Shown here in pieces: positions 9,041 to 16,189 of a DNA stretch of 34,604 nucleotides. The notes under the pieces are model-generated. The model was not told where the DNA came from. It saw only the letters and a list, made by a program, of their open reading frames with translations, and did not search any database. The stretch is from Bacillota bacterium (lineage in GTDB: Bacteria > Bacillota > Bacilli > Alicyclobacillales > SLC66). The stretch is from positions 1 through 34,604 of the forward strand of contig JAKACX010000023.1 of NCBI GenBank assembly GCA_021821055.1, in the 5' to 3' direction. Each line of letters opens with the position of its first letter. Position 1 is the first letter of the stretch. The position numbers were made by a program, and so were the translations under genes.

Positions 9041-9083
9041 GCGCATTCCCTCCTGTGCAGCTGAAAATGCGTTTCGCGCGTGG

Positions 9084-9121
9084 TGCGAGGGGATGGCCGC
9101 GGTGCGGACCACCCCCTCGCA
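9084..9121 (-). terminator. malE-malF intergenic stem-loop
   Basis: TGCGAGGGG (9084-9092) pairs perfectly with CCCCTCGCA (9113-9121). The stem continues after one A/C mismatch with TGG/CCA and closes on a 12-nt loop. No T-tract follows on the minus strand. Its place between the binding-protein gene and the permease genes fits an mRNA-stabilising or partial-termination element that keeps MalE more abundant than MalF and MalG; that role is inference. Confidence 0.6.
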
Positions 9122-9139
9122 GGCCTGCGAAAGCTCGAC

Positions 9140-10360
9140 TCAGCCTTGCGAAATTTTGATGCCGGCCTGGATGTTCTTCACAAACTGCGTGGCGCCCTGT
9201 TGGGGAGACACGGAACCTCTGATGATGTTGCCGATGATCGACGCCGCGTTCCATACGGCCTGCATCTGCGGGATGTTCGGCATCGGGATGGCCGTCTTGG
9301 ACTGCGCGATGAAGCCGACGTCAAGCGGGTTGGTCTGTACGGCTTTGAGTTTCTGCAGCCGGGTCAGCGCCGGAAGGTCGGCGTTGGCGTGGAAGTAGCC
9401 CATCTCGCCCGCACTCGCCAGGTAGGACGCCAGTGCCTGCGCGGCGACCGGGTTGTGGCTGCGCGCGTTGACAAACGCGCTCATCACGCCGAGAAACGGA
9501 GTGGCGACGTGGCCGTTTGGCAGGTTCGGGATCGGCGCGATGCCGAGGTTGATCTTCGCCTGCTGGATCGACGAGATGTCCCACGGTCCGCTGATGTACA
9601 TGCCGAGCTTGCCCTTGGAGAAGAGCGCTTTGGAGATCGCGCCGGTCGTGTTCGGGTTCATCCAGTGGTACTTCCAGTTCATGTCGTGCAGCAGCGTGAA
9701 GGCGGCGACGGCTCCCTTGTTGGCCAGACCGATGTTGTTCGGATCGAGCGTGCCGTGGTTGTCCTTGAAGACGTAGCCGCCCATGCCGCCGATGAACGCA
9801 TAGTCAAAGTAGAGGTTGTGCTGCGAGAAGCCGAAGCCGTACTTGTTGGCGTCCTGGACGAACTGGGCCCAGGTCTTCGGCGGCGTCTTGATCTTGTCCT
9901 TGTTATAGAACAGAGCGACGCTTTGCACGGAGATCGGGTATGCGTAGTCCTTGCCCTGGATCTTCACAGCTTCCGCCGTGGTGGGGTTGTAGAGCTTCGC
10001 GTTCAGGCTGACCGGCGCGAGCAGGCCTTCCTGCTGGAATGTGCCGAGGTTGTCGTGCGGCATTGCAAAGCCGACGTCCGGACCTTTGCCCGCGCGCGCG
10101 GCGGTCGCGTAGAACTGGAATGAGTTCGAGTTCTTGCTCTGGTCGACGACGGTCACGGTGTCGCCGTGTGCTTTGCCCCACTGCGCCGCCAGTTTTTGCA
10201 CCACGCCGAGTTCCGGCTGGCCCCACCACGACCAGACAGTCAGGTGCTGACCCCTCGGAATGGCAGGCGTTGCGGCAAATGCGCTGGCCGCGACGCTGAA
10301 CGTTCCGGACAATGCGATGGCGGCTGCCATCGCGGCTGTTGCTTGCTTATTGAACTTCAT
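9140..10360 (-). CDS. malE: Extracellular maltodextrin-binding protein, MalE type
   Basis: A 406-residue family-1 solute-binding protein. The start at 10360 is preferred because GGGGAGG lies 8 nt upstream; the open frame runs further without support. Residues 1-29 are a Sec signal peptide (KFNKQ, a hydrophobic core, then ASAFA before ATPAIP). Binding-domain motifs include LTVWSWWG near residue 40, GPDVGFAMPHDNLG and GKLGMYISGPWDISS. It captures maltodextrin for MalFG. Oddly, no Cys is seen at the cleavage site, so it is not an obvious lipoprotein, unlike most binding proteins of monoderm Bacillota. It is the first gene of the mal operon. Confidence 0.92.
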   Translation of the reverse strand: MKFNKQATAAMAAAIALSGTFSVAASAFAATPAIPRGQHLTVWSWWGQPELGVVQKLAAQWGKAHGDTVTVVDQSKNSNSFQFYATAARAGKGPDVGFAMPHDNLGTFQQEGLLAPVSLNAKLYNPTTAEAVKIQGKDYAYPISVQSVALFYNKDKIKTPPKTWAQFVQDANKYGFGFSQHNLYFDYAFIGGMGGYVFKDNHGTLDPNNIGLANKGAVAAFTLLHDMNWKYHWMNPNTTGAISKALFSKGKLGMYISGPWDISSIQQAKINLGIAPIPNLPNGHVATPFLGVMSAFVNARSHNPVAAQALASYLASAGEMGYFHANADLPALTRLQKLKAVQTNPLDVGFIAQSKTAIPMPNIPQMQAVWNAASIIGNIIRGSVSPQQGATQFVKNIQAGIKISQG

Positions 10361-10705
10361 GAAATATGCCTCCCCAGTCTGTGCTTTTTTGTACCGCGCT
10401 CGCGCGGCCGACATCTGCGCCGCTTGCTGACCGTATACCTCCACGAGCCCGTCCCGGCGGGCGAACGGCCCCCCTTTTTGCGATGATCGGCGGATACACG
10501 GGCTGACCCCAGCGAGGGCCATCCCCGTTCATCGGTTGCCGCGCGTCGGGCGCGGTCCCTGAAACTCCTCCGACGACCATGAGAAGATTAGCGCAAACAC
10601 CGTGTCATTTCATTACGGTTGCACGACAGTCGTTCTGGGCCGTCAGTCGAATTCCCCGTATTACACGGATGAACCCGGTTTCAGGTCGAACGGCTTCAGG
10701 CGAAT

Positions 10706-10752
10706 CGTTTGCGCAACTTCGTGACTATATAGTTCTATGGGCTGAAAGCGAA
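10706..10752 (-). promoter_or_regulatory. Candidate mal operon promoter with LacI-type half-site
   Basis: Read leftwards, TTCGCT (10752-10747), a 17-bp spacer and TATAGT (10729-10724) form a modest sigma-A promoter. The palindrome TTGCGCAA (10709-10716) sits at the expected transcription start, inside CGTTTGCGCAA. CGTTTGCGC recurs at 11012-11020, and the related GCGCAAAC lies at about 10591-10598; such half-sites resemble LacI/MalR operators. If this promoter is right, the malE leader is about 350 nt. The remaining DNA from 10361 to 11085 shows no supported gene. An AT-rich patch at 10764-10790 contains AAAATATTTT. Confidence 0.35.
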
Positions 10753-11085
10753 TTCCTGCTGTCGCAAAAAAATATTTTGTGTGTAATCCTCGGGCCGGCT
10801 GTAGAAGCATTGACGTCCGAAGCGACGGAACCAAGAGCGGTGTGGAAGCGGATGGCTGTTGGCGCGACGGCATTCGTCCGCGCGCGCCGCGCCGTGCTCC
10901 CGTTTGCGCCGCGACGCGCGGCGGGTCGCCGTCCGGGCGCGCGCAGAGGGCCGGCGGCACGGCTTTCCCGTGTGCGACAAAGGATGGGGATGGTCGTCGG
11001 TTTGGTGCATACGTTTGCGCGATCTTGTCCGGTTTTGTGCCGTGATTGTGCCATGCTTTCGGCTCCGATCGTTCGTCGCGGCCCG

Positions 11086-12612
11086 TCAATGAGGCCAGAC
11101 AAAGCGATAAGGCCGCCGCAGTCCGCGCGGGTAGTGGTTCTTGATACACCCCCCGGACAGTTTGCCCCATCCCAGGCTTGCGTCCTCGATGCAGATGAGC
11201 GTCCAGCCGTCTGTGAGGCGTTCGCTCTCTTCGGCCGTCGCTTCGATTTCCTCGCCGCGCAGATAGGCGAGAATGCGGGGGTCTCCGTAGGCAAGACGAA
11301 GAGGGCGCCGCGCGTCCGCGCAACGCAAGGCGATGGCCAGCGCGTGTTCCGGGACGACGTGGCGGTGGCGGTTTGATATCAGGGGGAGGCCCGGACGCAA
11401 CACACCGGATGCGCCGGCGGGCCCGGGAGGGGCGCAGTACAGGCGCGCTCCCTGCGCAAGCAGTTCGGCACCCGGAGGGCACGGCGCGCGGCGCAGCGCG
11501 TCGTGCGCGAAGCCGCGCCAGGCGTCCGCCAGGCGCGGCGACGATCCCGGATCGCGTGCGGGTTCGCCGCGGGCTTTCGCGTTGCGCCGGTGGCCGTCCG
11601 GTATGCTTCGGGGTGCGCCTTCAGGCGCGGACGACGGCGGCGCGGACGATTTGCGCCGCTGAAAGAGGGCGACAAAGTGTCCTTCCACGTCCGCGCCGCC
11701 GGGGAGATAACGCGCGCAGTGCCCTGTGGGGACCTGTGATGCGGCGCGCAGCGCGTCCGTTCGCCCGGCGAGGGGGGGCCACTCGCGCGCGGCGCGTTCA
11801 AGCTCGGTAGCGGACAGGCCGGCCGCCGAGCCGGGCAGTTCAAGTGGGCACAGTTCCCAGTCGGCCGCCCGGGAGAGGAACTCGATGCATACGCACTCGT
11901 CTTCGATGGGGTTGAACGTGCACGTGGAGTAAACCATGCGCCCGCCCGGCCGGACCATGGCCGCCGCCGTGGACAGGATCTCCAGTTGCGTGTCGGCGCA
12001 GGCGGCGACAAGCCCCACGTTCCACTGGTCCACGGCCGCGGGCTCTTTGCGAAACATCCCCTCCCCGCTGCAGGGCGCGTCGACCAGGACCGCATCAAAT
12101 GAGCCGGGGAAGGCGGCGGCCAGGCGGGCGGGCGACAGGTTCGTGACCGTGGCCATGGTCCCTGTCCGCTCAATATTCTCAGTCAGCACACCGGCCCGTC
12201 CCGGATCGATTTCATTGGCGACGAGTATACCCGCGGTCCCGAGCCGGTCGCCGATCTGGACGGTCTTTCCGCCCGGCGCGGCGCACAGGTCGAGCACGAG
12301 CTCGCCGGGTTGCGGCGCCAGGGCGCTCACCGGCGCCATGGCAGACGGTTCCTGCAGGTAGTACAGCCCCGCCGCGTGAAACGGGTCGGCGCCGGCCTGC
12401 AGTCCGGCGGGGAGTTCGTATGCCCCCGTCTCCCACGGCACGGCCTGACGCAGTGCAGACCGTACGGCGCTGGACGCCGCCGGCGCGCGGTCGCGGGCGA
12501 GGAGCCGAATGCCTCTGTGCGGCGGGCTTGAGGCCAGGTCCTGGATCCGTTCCCAGGCGTCGGCGCCAAAACAGGCGCGATACATCGTTGCAAATCCTTC
12601 CGGGTAGTTCAT
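11086..12612 (-). CDS. rsmF: RsmF/NOL1-NOP2-Sun family rRNA cytosine-5 methyltransferase
   Basis: A 508-residue protein that should methylate C5 of a cytosine in 16S rRNA using S-adenosylmethionine. The N-terminal domain begins NYPEGFATMY. The Rossmann methyltransferase carries the SAM motif LDLCAAPGGKT (~109), the DAPCSGEGMFRK motif (~177) and STCTF with the catalytic Cys (~227). After an Ala/Arg/Pro-rich linker (~310-365), the C-terminus matches the PUA-like RNA-binding domain of RsmF, ending GWGKLSGGCIKNHYPRGLR. GAGAGGA lies 7 nt before the ATG. It is divergent from the glycosyltransferase operon. The target nucleotide is not determinable here. Confidence 0.9.
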   Translation of the reverse strand: MNYPEGFATMYRACFGADAWERIQDLASSPPHRGIRLLARDRAPAASSAVRSALRQAVPWETGAYELPAGLQAGADPFHAAGLYYLQEPSAMAPVSALAPQPGELVLDLCAAPGGKTVQIGDRLGTAGILVANEIDPGRAGVLTENIERTGTMATVTNLSPARLAAAFPGSFDAVLVDAPCSGEGMFRKEPAAVDQWNVGLVAACADTQLEILSTAAAMVRPGGRMVYSTCTFNPIEDECVCIEFLSRAADWELCPLELPGSAAGLSATELERAAREWPPLAGRTDALRAASQVPTGHCARYLPGGADVEGHFVALFQRRKSSAPPSSAPEGAPRSIPDGHRRNAKARGEPARDPGSSPRLADAWRGFAHDALRRAPCPPGAELLAQGARLYCAPPGPAGASGVLRPGLPLISNRHRHVVPEHALAIALRCADARRPLRLAYGDPRILAYLRGEEIEATAEESERLTDGWTLICIEDASLGWGKLSGGCIKNHYPRGLRRPYRFVWPH

Positions 12613-12726
12613 GTCGCCATCCTCTCGGGGGATGTGGCGCCGGGCCCCCGTCGGCGGACGCGCCCCTCTGGTCGGGAGCGAGTCCGCATGGAGATGGGCC
12701 GGTCAAGGGCAACGGTCAAACGCAAT

Positions 12727-12756
12727 TTGACAAATTCCGCGCGGACAGGTTACGCT
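12727..12756 (+). promoter_or_regulatory. Candidate sigma-A promoter for the glycosyltransferase operon
   Basis: A perfect TTGACA at 12727-12732 is followed after 18 bp by TACGCT (12751-12756), a weak -10. It lies about 95 bp upstream of the GT39 start, in the rsmF/GT39 divergent gap. Confidence 0.45.
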
Positions 12757-12848
12757 TTGGGTAATTATGTCCGGCAGTTGCGCGCGACTCGGTTGTGCAG
12801 CGCTTTCTTCATGTGGACAGCACTATTATTGTAGGAGGCTTGCGCGCA

Positions 12849-14087
12849 TTGTCAAACGCGCTCCGCAGTCGCATTCCCCTGTTCTTTGTCTTGGCCGTTG
12901 CGCTCGCCCTGCGACTCTATGTCTGGCACCGCACCACAGTCTACATGTATCACGACGAGCTGCTGTACGACCAGATGGCGCGTCACGTGGTCCTCGACGG
13001 GTACCTCGGCCAGGGTTCGGCGCCGGACGCGTTCGTCACCCCGCTGTACCCCCTGTTTGTCGCTCTCATGTACAAATTGTCGATGATCCTGCACGGCCAG
13101 CTGCTTCCGCAGACGAGACTCATTCACGAGGTGTTCCTGGCGCAACAGGTGCTGTCCCTGCTCGGGATCGTGGCGGCGTACGAGGTGGCGCGGTTGCTGG
13201 CGAACAAGTGGGCCGGTCTTGCCGCGGCGGTGCTGTCGTTGGTGTACCTGCCAAACGGTTTTGTCGGCGTGATGCTGCTGACCGAGGCCCTCTTCATTCC
13301 GCTCCTGCTGTGCACCCTGTGGGCGTACGTCTACGCGCAGCGTGCGGGCAGGACGTGGGCATACGGACTGACGGGCGCGCTGCTGGGCCTGACGACGCTC
13401 ACCCGCCCGACGGTCCTGCCGTTGTTCGCGGTGTTCGTGTTTTGTGACTGGCTGCTGCGCAGCGCGGCCCCTGCGGGCGGATGGCGACGGTTTATCCCTG
13501 CGCGCGCCTTTTGGTTTGACAATGCGGTGCAACTGGCGTGCCTGATTGTCGTCATGGCGCCGTGGTGGATCCGCAACGCGATCGACTTTCACCGCTTTAT
13601 CCCACTGGATACCGAAGCTGGAAACCCCCTGCTGGCGGGAGTCAGCCCGTACGGACGCGTCTCGATCACGACGCTGATCGCGATGTCGCGCGCGCTGCAC
13701 GAGAGTCAGCAGACGTTCGCGATTCACTACATGCTGTCCGGCTTCACGCACCACTTTTTCCTGTACGCGGGCTGGTTCCTGTTCGGTAAACTGGGGCCGC
13801 TGCTGTGGTTGCCGTACGTCTACCAGTACATCCCCGCGTTCGTGCTGTTTCATCGGGTGCTGCTCTTCGCCGGCGCGTTGGCCATGTTCATCGCCCTCGG
13901 GTCGCGCAGGGCGCGCGGCGTGTCGCTTTCGGTTCTGGTCATGCTCGCCATCCAACTGGTGTTTCTTCCGATCGCGCGGTATGGGTACCCTGTGGTGGTG
14001 GTCTGGATGATTCTCATTCCGGTTGTCGCGGCGTGGTTGTGGTCCCGGCTGCGCGGTGACCCGGCGGTCGCCGGGAATCGGGCGTAG
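12849..14087 (+). CDS. GT39/PMT-type multispanning membrane glycosyltransferase
   Basis: A 412-residue integral membrane protein with roughly 9-11 hydrophobic helices. The first extracytoplasmic loop holds the acidic pair YHDELLYDQMARHV, as in protein O-mannosyltransferase and ArnT-like GT-C enzymes, which move a sugar from a polyprenyl-phosphate donor to an acceptor outside the membrane. The TTG at 12849 is chosen as start: AGGAGG at 12833-12838 lies 10 nt upstream, whereas another in-frame TTG at 12840 is too close. The next gene encodes a GT2 enzyme that could make the donor, so the pair probably glycosylates a surface polymer, lipid or protein. The acceptor is unknown. Confidence 0.85.
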   Translation: MSNALRSRIPLFFVLAVALALRLYVWHRTTVYMYHDELLYDQMARHVVLDGYLGQGSAPDAFVTPLYPLFVALMYKLSMILHGQLLPQTRLIHEVFLAQQVLSLLGIVAAYEVARLLANKWAGLAAAVLSLVYLPNGFVGVMLLTEALFIPLLLCTLWAYVYAQRAGRTWAYGLTGALLGLTTLTRPTVLPLFAVFVFCDWLLRSAAPAGGWRRFIPARAFWFDNAVQLACLIVVMAPWWIRNAIDFHRFIPLDTEAGNPLLAGVSPYGRVSITTLIAMSRALHESQQTFAIHYMLSGFTHHFFLYAGWFLFGKLGPLLWLPYVYQYIPAFVLFHRVLLFAGALAMFIALGSRRARGVSLSVLVMLAIQLVFLPIARYGYPVVVVWMILIPVVAAWLWSRLRGDPAVAGNRA

Positions 14088-14132
14088 CGTTCGGGCGCGT
14101 GGAGACTTCGAGTCGGAGGGGTGGCTGGCGCA

Positions 14133-14852
14133 ATGCGGGACGCACTGGTGATCATACCGGCGTTGAATGAGGAGAAGACGGTGGGCGGGGTCATTCGCAG
14201 CATACTGGACGCGGCGCAGGAGGTTGACATTGTCGTCGTGTCAGACGGATCCACCGACCGCACCGCCGAGGTTGCCGCGGCTGCTGGAGCGTACGTGATC
14301 AGCCTGACGGTGAATCTGGGCATCGGCGGAGCGGTGCAGACCGGATACCGCTATGCGAAGCAAAAAGGCTATCTGTACGCGGTTCAGATTGACGCGGACG
14401 GCCAGCACGACCCGGCCGATCTGCCGCGTCTCCTCGCGGAGGCGCGGATGGGCGACGCGGACATGATCCTCGGATCGCGCTATGTGCAAAAGACAGCATA
14501 TCGCTCGTCGGCGTCGCGCAGGATGGGCATGGTTTTGCTGGCGGCGTTTGTCCACATGGCGGTCGGCTATGCGATCAAGGATACGACGTCGGGCTATCGC
14601 GTGGTCAACCGGCGCACGATTGAACTGTTCAGCTCGCAGTACCCGATGGACTATCCCGAGGTGGAAGTGCTCGTATTGCTTCACCGTTACAAGATGCGCG
14701 TGCGCGAAGTGGCTGTCGAGATGAAGGAACGGCAGGCCGGCGTCTCCTCGATCACGATGATCAAGTCGATGTATTACATGTTTAAAGTGTCGCTGGCGAT
14801 TCTGCTCGAGGTATTGCGCGGTCGGCCGCTCAAGGGGGAGGGACGGCTGTGA
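14133..14852 (+). CDS. GT2 polyprenyl-phosphate glycosyltransferase (DPM1-like)
   Basis: A 239-residue cytoplasmic or membrane-associated family-2 glycosyltransferase. Seen motifs: IIPALNEEKTVGGVI at the N-terminus, DIVVVSDGSTDRTAEVA, the metal/nucleotide-binding DADGQHDP near residue 90, and GSRYV. The length and arrangement match dolichyl-phosphate mannose synthase-like enzymes that load a sugar from a nucleotide donor onto a polyprenyl phosphate. The ATG at 14133 has GGAGGGG about 12 nt upstream; a GTG at 14121 directly abuts that site and is less likely. The gene overlaps the next one (GTGA), indicating tight coupling. Sugar identity cannot be read. Confidence 0.9.
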   Translation: MRDALVIIPALNEEKTVGGVIRSILDAAQEVDIVVVSDGSTDRTAEVAAAAGAYVISLTVNLGIGGAVQTGYRYAKQKGYLYAVQIDADGQHDPADLPRLLAEARMGDADMILGSRYVQKTAYRSSASRRMGMVLLAAFVHMAVGYAIKDTTSGYRVVNRRTIELFSSQYPMDYPEVEVLVLLHRYKMRVREVAVEMKERQAGVSSITMIKSMYYMFKVSLAILLEVLRGRPLKGEGRL

Positions 14853-15244
14853 ACGTGTACTTTCTGGGTATCCTCTTTAGCATTGTGTTTGTGGCGGCCG
14901 TTATTGATCTTATGCGCAGGCGGCTGCTGCTTGAACAGTACTCGCTGTTCTGGCTCGGCATGGGGCTCGTCATTTTTCTCTTGTCGGTCTTCCCGGGTGT
15001 GTTGAACAGTGTTGCCGTCGTGCTCGGGATCTTCTACGCGCCGTCGCTGCTGTTCTTTGTCGGATTCTTGTTCATGTTGCTGACCATGCTGCAATTGACC
15101 GTTACACTTTCCAGGCTCACCACGCGCAGCGTTCGCCTCGTGCAGGAAGTGGCGATCCTGCGGGCTGAACTGGAGAGCGGCGAAAGCAAAAAGACCAGCG
15201 AGCGCGGAGGTGACACGAATGACGAAACCGTCCAAGACGCTTGA
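14849..15244 (+). CDS. DUF2304 membrane protein
   Basis: A 131-residue protein with three hydrophobic segments (about residues 4-20, 32-50 and 55-80), then a charged, partly helical C-terminal tail ([20 protein letters not shown]). It matches the DUF2304 pattern: an N-terminal helix, a basic [16 protein letters not shown] loop and a third helix. DUF2304 genes commonly sit beside GT2 polyprenyl-phosphate glycosyltransferases and may act as a membrane partner or flippase-like helper; that role is inference. The GTG start overlaps the GT2 stop and has GGGGGAGGG upstream. Its 3' end overlaps queF by 26 bp. Confidence 0.85.
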   Translation: MNVYFLGILFSIVFVAAVIDLMRRRLLLEQYSLFWLGMGLVIFLLSVFPGVLNSVAVVLGIFYAPSLLFFVGFLFMLLTMLQLTVTLSRLTTRSVRLVQEVAILRAELESGESKKTSERGGDTNDETVQDA

Positions 15245-15590
15245 CCCCTTGCCCAATCCGTACCCGGAACGGGACTACGAGATTTTCGTCGAGGCGCCCG
15301 AGTTCACGACCCTGTGTCCAAAAACGGGCCAGCCCGACTTCGGAGTGATCACGTTTCGCTATCGTCCCGGGCCGTACATCATCGAACTGAAGTCCTTGAA
15401 GCTGTACCTGTGGAGCTTTCGCGATGAGGGCCATTTTCACGAGGCGGTGACGAACACGATCGCCGACGATTTCATCCGGTTTGCGCAGCCACGCTACCTG
15501 GAGGTCGTGGGCAAGTTCAACATGCGCGGCGGGATCAGCACGACGGTCCGGGTGGAGCACGGGGCCGCGGCAGCGCAGAAACTGTCATGA
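15219..15590 (+). CDS. queF: NADPH-dependent 7-cyano-7-deazaguanine reductase QueF
   Basis: A 123-residue type-I (short) QueF, which reduces preQ0 to preQ1 in queuosine biosynthesis using [19 protein letters not shown] carries the nucleophilic Cys33 and the acid Asp40; the QueF signature [10 protein letters not shown] follows, and EGHFHE supplies the substrate-binding residues. The ATG at 15219 is chosen because GGAGG (15206-15210) lies 8 nt upstream. The start is inside the 3' end of the DUF2304 gene, so it is probably the last gene of that operon. Other queuosine genes (queC, queD, queE) are not in the window. Confidence 0.96.
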   Translation: MTKPSKTLDPLPNPYPERDYEIFVEAPEFTTLCPKTGQPDFGVITFRYRPGPYIIELKSLKLYLWSFRDEGHFHEAVTNTIADDFIRFAQPRYLEVVGKFNMRGGISTTVRVEHGAAAAQKLS

Positions 15591-15633
15591 TGTGAGACGA
15601 ACCCGGGGCAACTCCATCCGCATTCCCCCGACT

Positions 15634-15663
15634 GCCGCCGTGGCCCTGGACTTTGACGGCGGC
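15634..15663 (+). terminator. Stem-loop after queF
   Basis: GCCGCCGT (15634-15641) pairs perfectly with ACGGCGGC (15656-15663) around a 14-nt loop, 43 bp beyond the queF stop. No T-run follows, so it is a possible terminator or 3'-end stabiliser only. Confidence 0.45.
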
Positions 15664-15794
15664 GGCCGGTGAAACGGCATCGTTCTTCGAGGATGCGCTG
15701 GAGCGCAGGGCGGGGCATTGCCGCGGCAAGGCGGAAGGAGTGCTGAAGTAAAGCGGTTTTCATTCGTTGCTCCGGAGAATCTTCCTGCCGCAAA

Positions 15795-15837
15795 CAGATT
15801 GAATCTGCTTGACACAATCAACAGACTATTGTATTTA
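15795..15837 (+). promoter_or_regulatory. Promoter with upstream 13-bp palindrome for the second sugar ABC operon
   Basis: TTGACA at 15809-15814 and TATTTA at 15832-15837 are separated by 17 bp in an AT-rich patch. Just upstream, CAGATT-G-AATCTG (15795-15807) is a perfect inverted repeat, a plausible regulator site. The -10 match is weak, and a start nearer the gene cannot be excluded. Transcription from here would give a leader of about 345 nt before the binding-protein gene. Confidence 0.5.
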
Positions 15838-16033
15838 TAAAACAGTCAGTATGCTTTCGAAATGCGGTTTCGCCTGTGCCGCCGCATGATCGATTTACAT
15901 AGTTCCCCGTATTTTTATGTTTGCGCGGGACTGAAAGAAGACAATCATGCGGAGCGTACTGTCGTTTTTGCACGGTAATGCAATGGGCGGTTTGCGAAAG
16001 AGGACTGTCAAGCGCACGAATAGTCTTCGGATG

Positions 16034-16045
16034 TTAAGCGCTTAA
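16034..16045. promoter_or_regulatory. Palindromic operator candidate TTAAGCGCTTAA
   Basis: A perfect 12-bp palindrome with the central CG typical of LacI-family operators, about 145 bp before the binding-protein ATG. Its likely reader is a LacI-type regulator (MalR, CcpA or one outside the window). No regulator gene is attached to this operon, so the assignment is inference. Confidence 0.5.
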
Positions 16046-16138
16046 TCTGTCCCTTGCGGACTGGCCAGGGTGAGAAATAGGCGAAGCCGCCCGAGTCGGG
16101 CGTGGACTTGCACCCAAGCACAGACCGTGCGCAACGCC

Positions 16139-16162
16139 CACGGCTTCACGGCTTCACGGCTT
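16139..16162. repeat. Three perfect copies of an 8-bp unit
   Basis: CACGGCTT repeats head to tail at 16139-16146, 16147-16154 and 16155-16162, within the leader of the binding-protein gene and ending 27 bp before its ATG. Such a position could make expression length-dependent, but that is untested. Confidence 0.9.
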
Positions 16163-16189
16163 AAAATAAGCATCGACAAGGGGGCAGCC

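Noticed and set aside
10579-11376. Plus-strand 265-codon open frame over the malE-rsmF gap
   Set aside because: No family similarity, Arg/Pro/Ala-rich composition typical of GC-rich shadows, overlaps the 3' end of rsmF on the opposite strand, and no ribosome binding site.
15607-15672. Short frame with AVALDFDGGG, reminiscent of the HAD-hydrolase N-terminal motif
   Set aside because: It is only about 20 codons, lies on the stem-loop after queF, and stops immediately after the motif; chance similarity.
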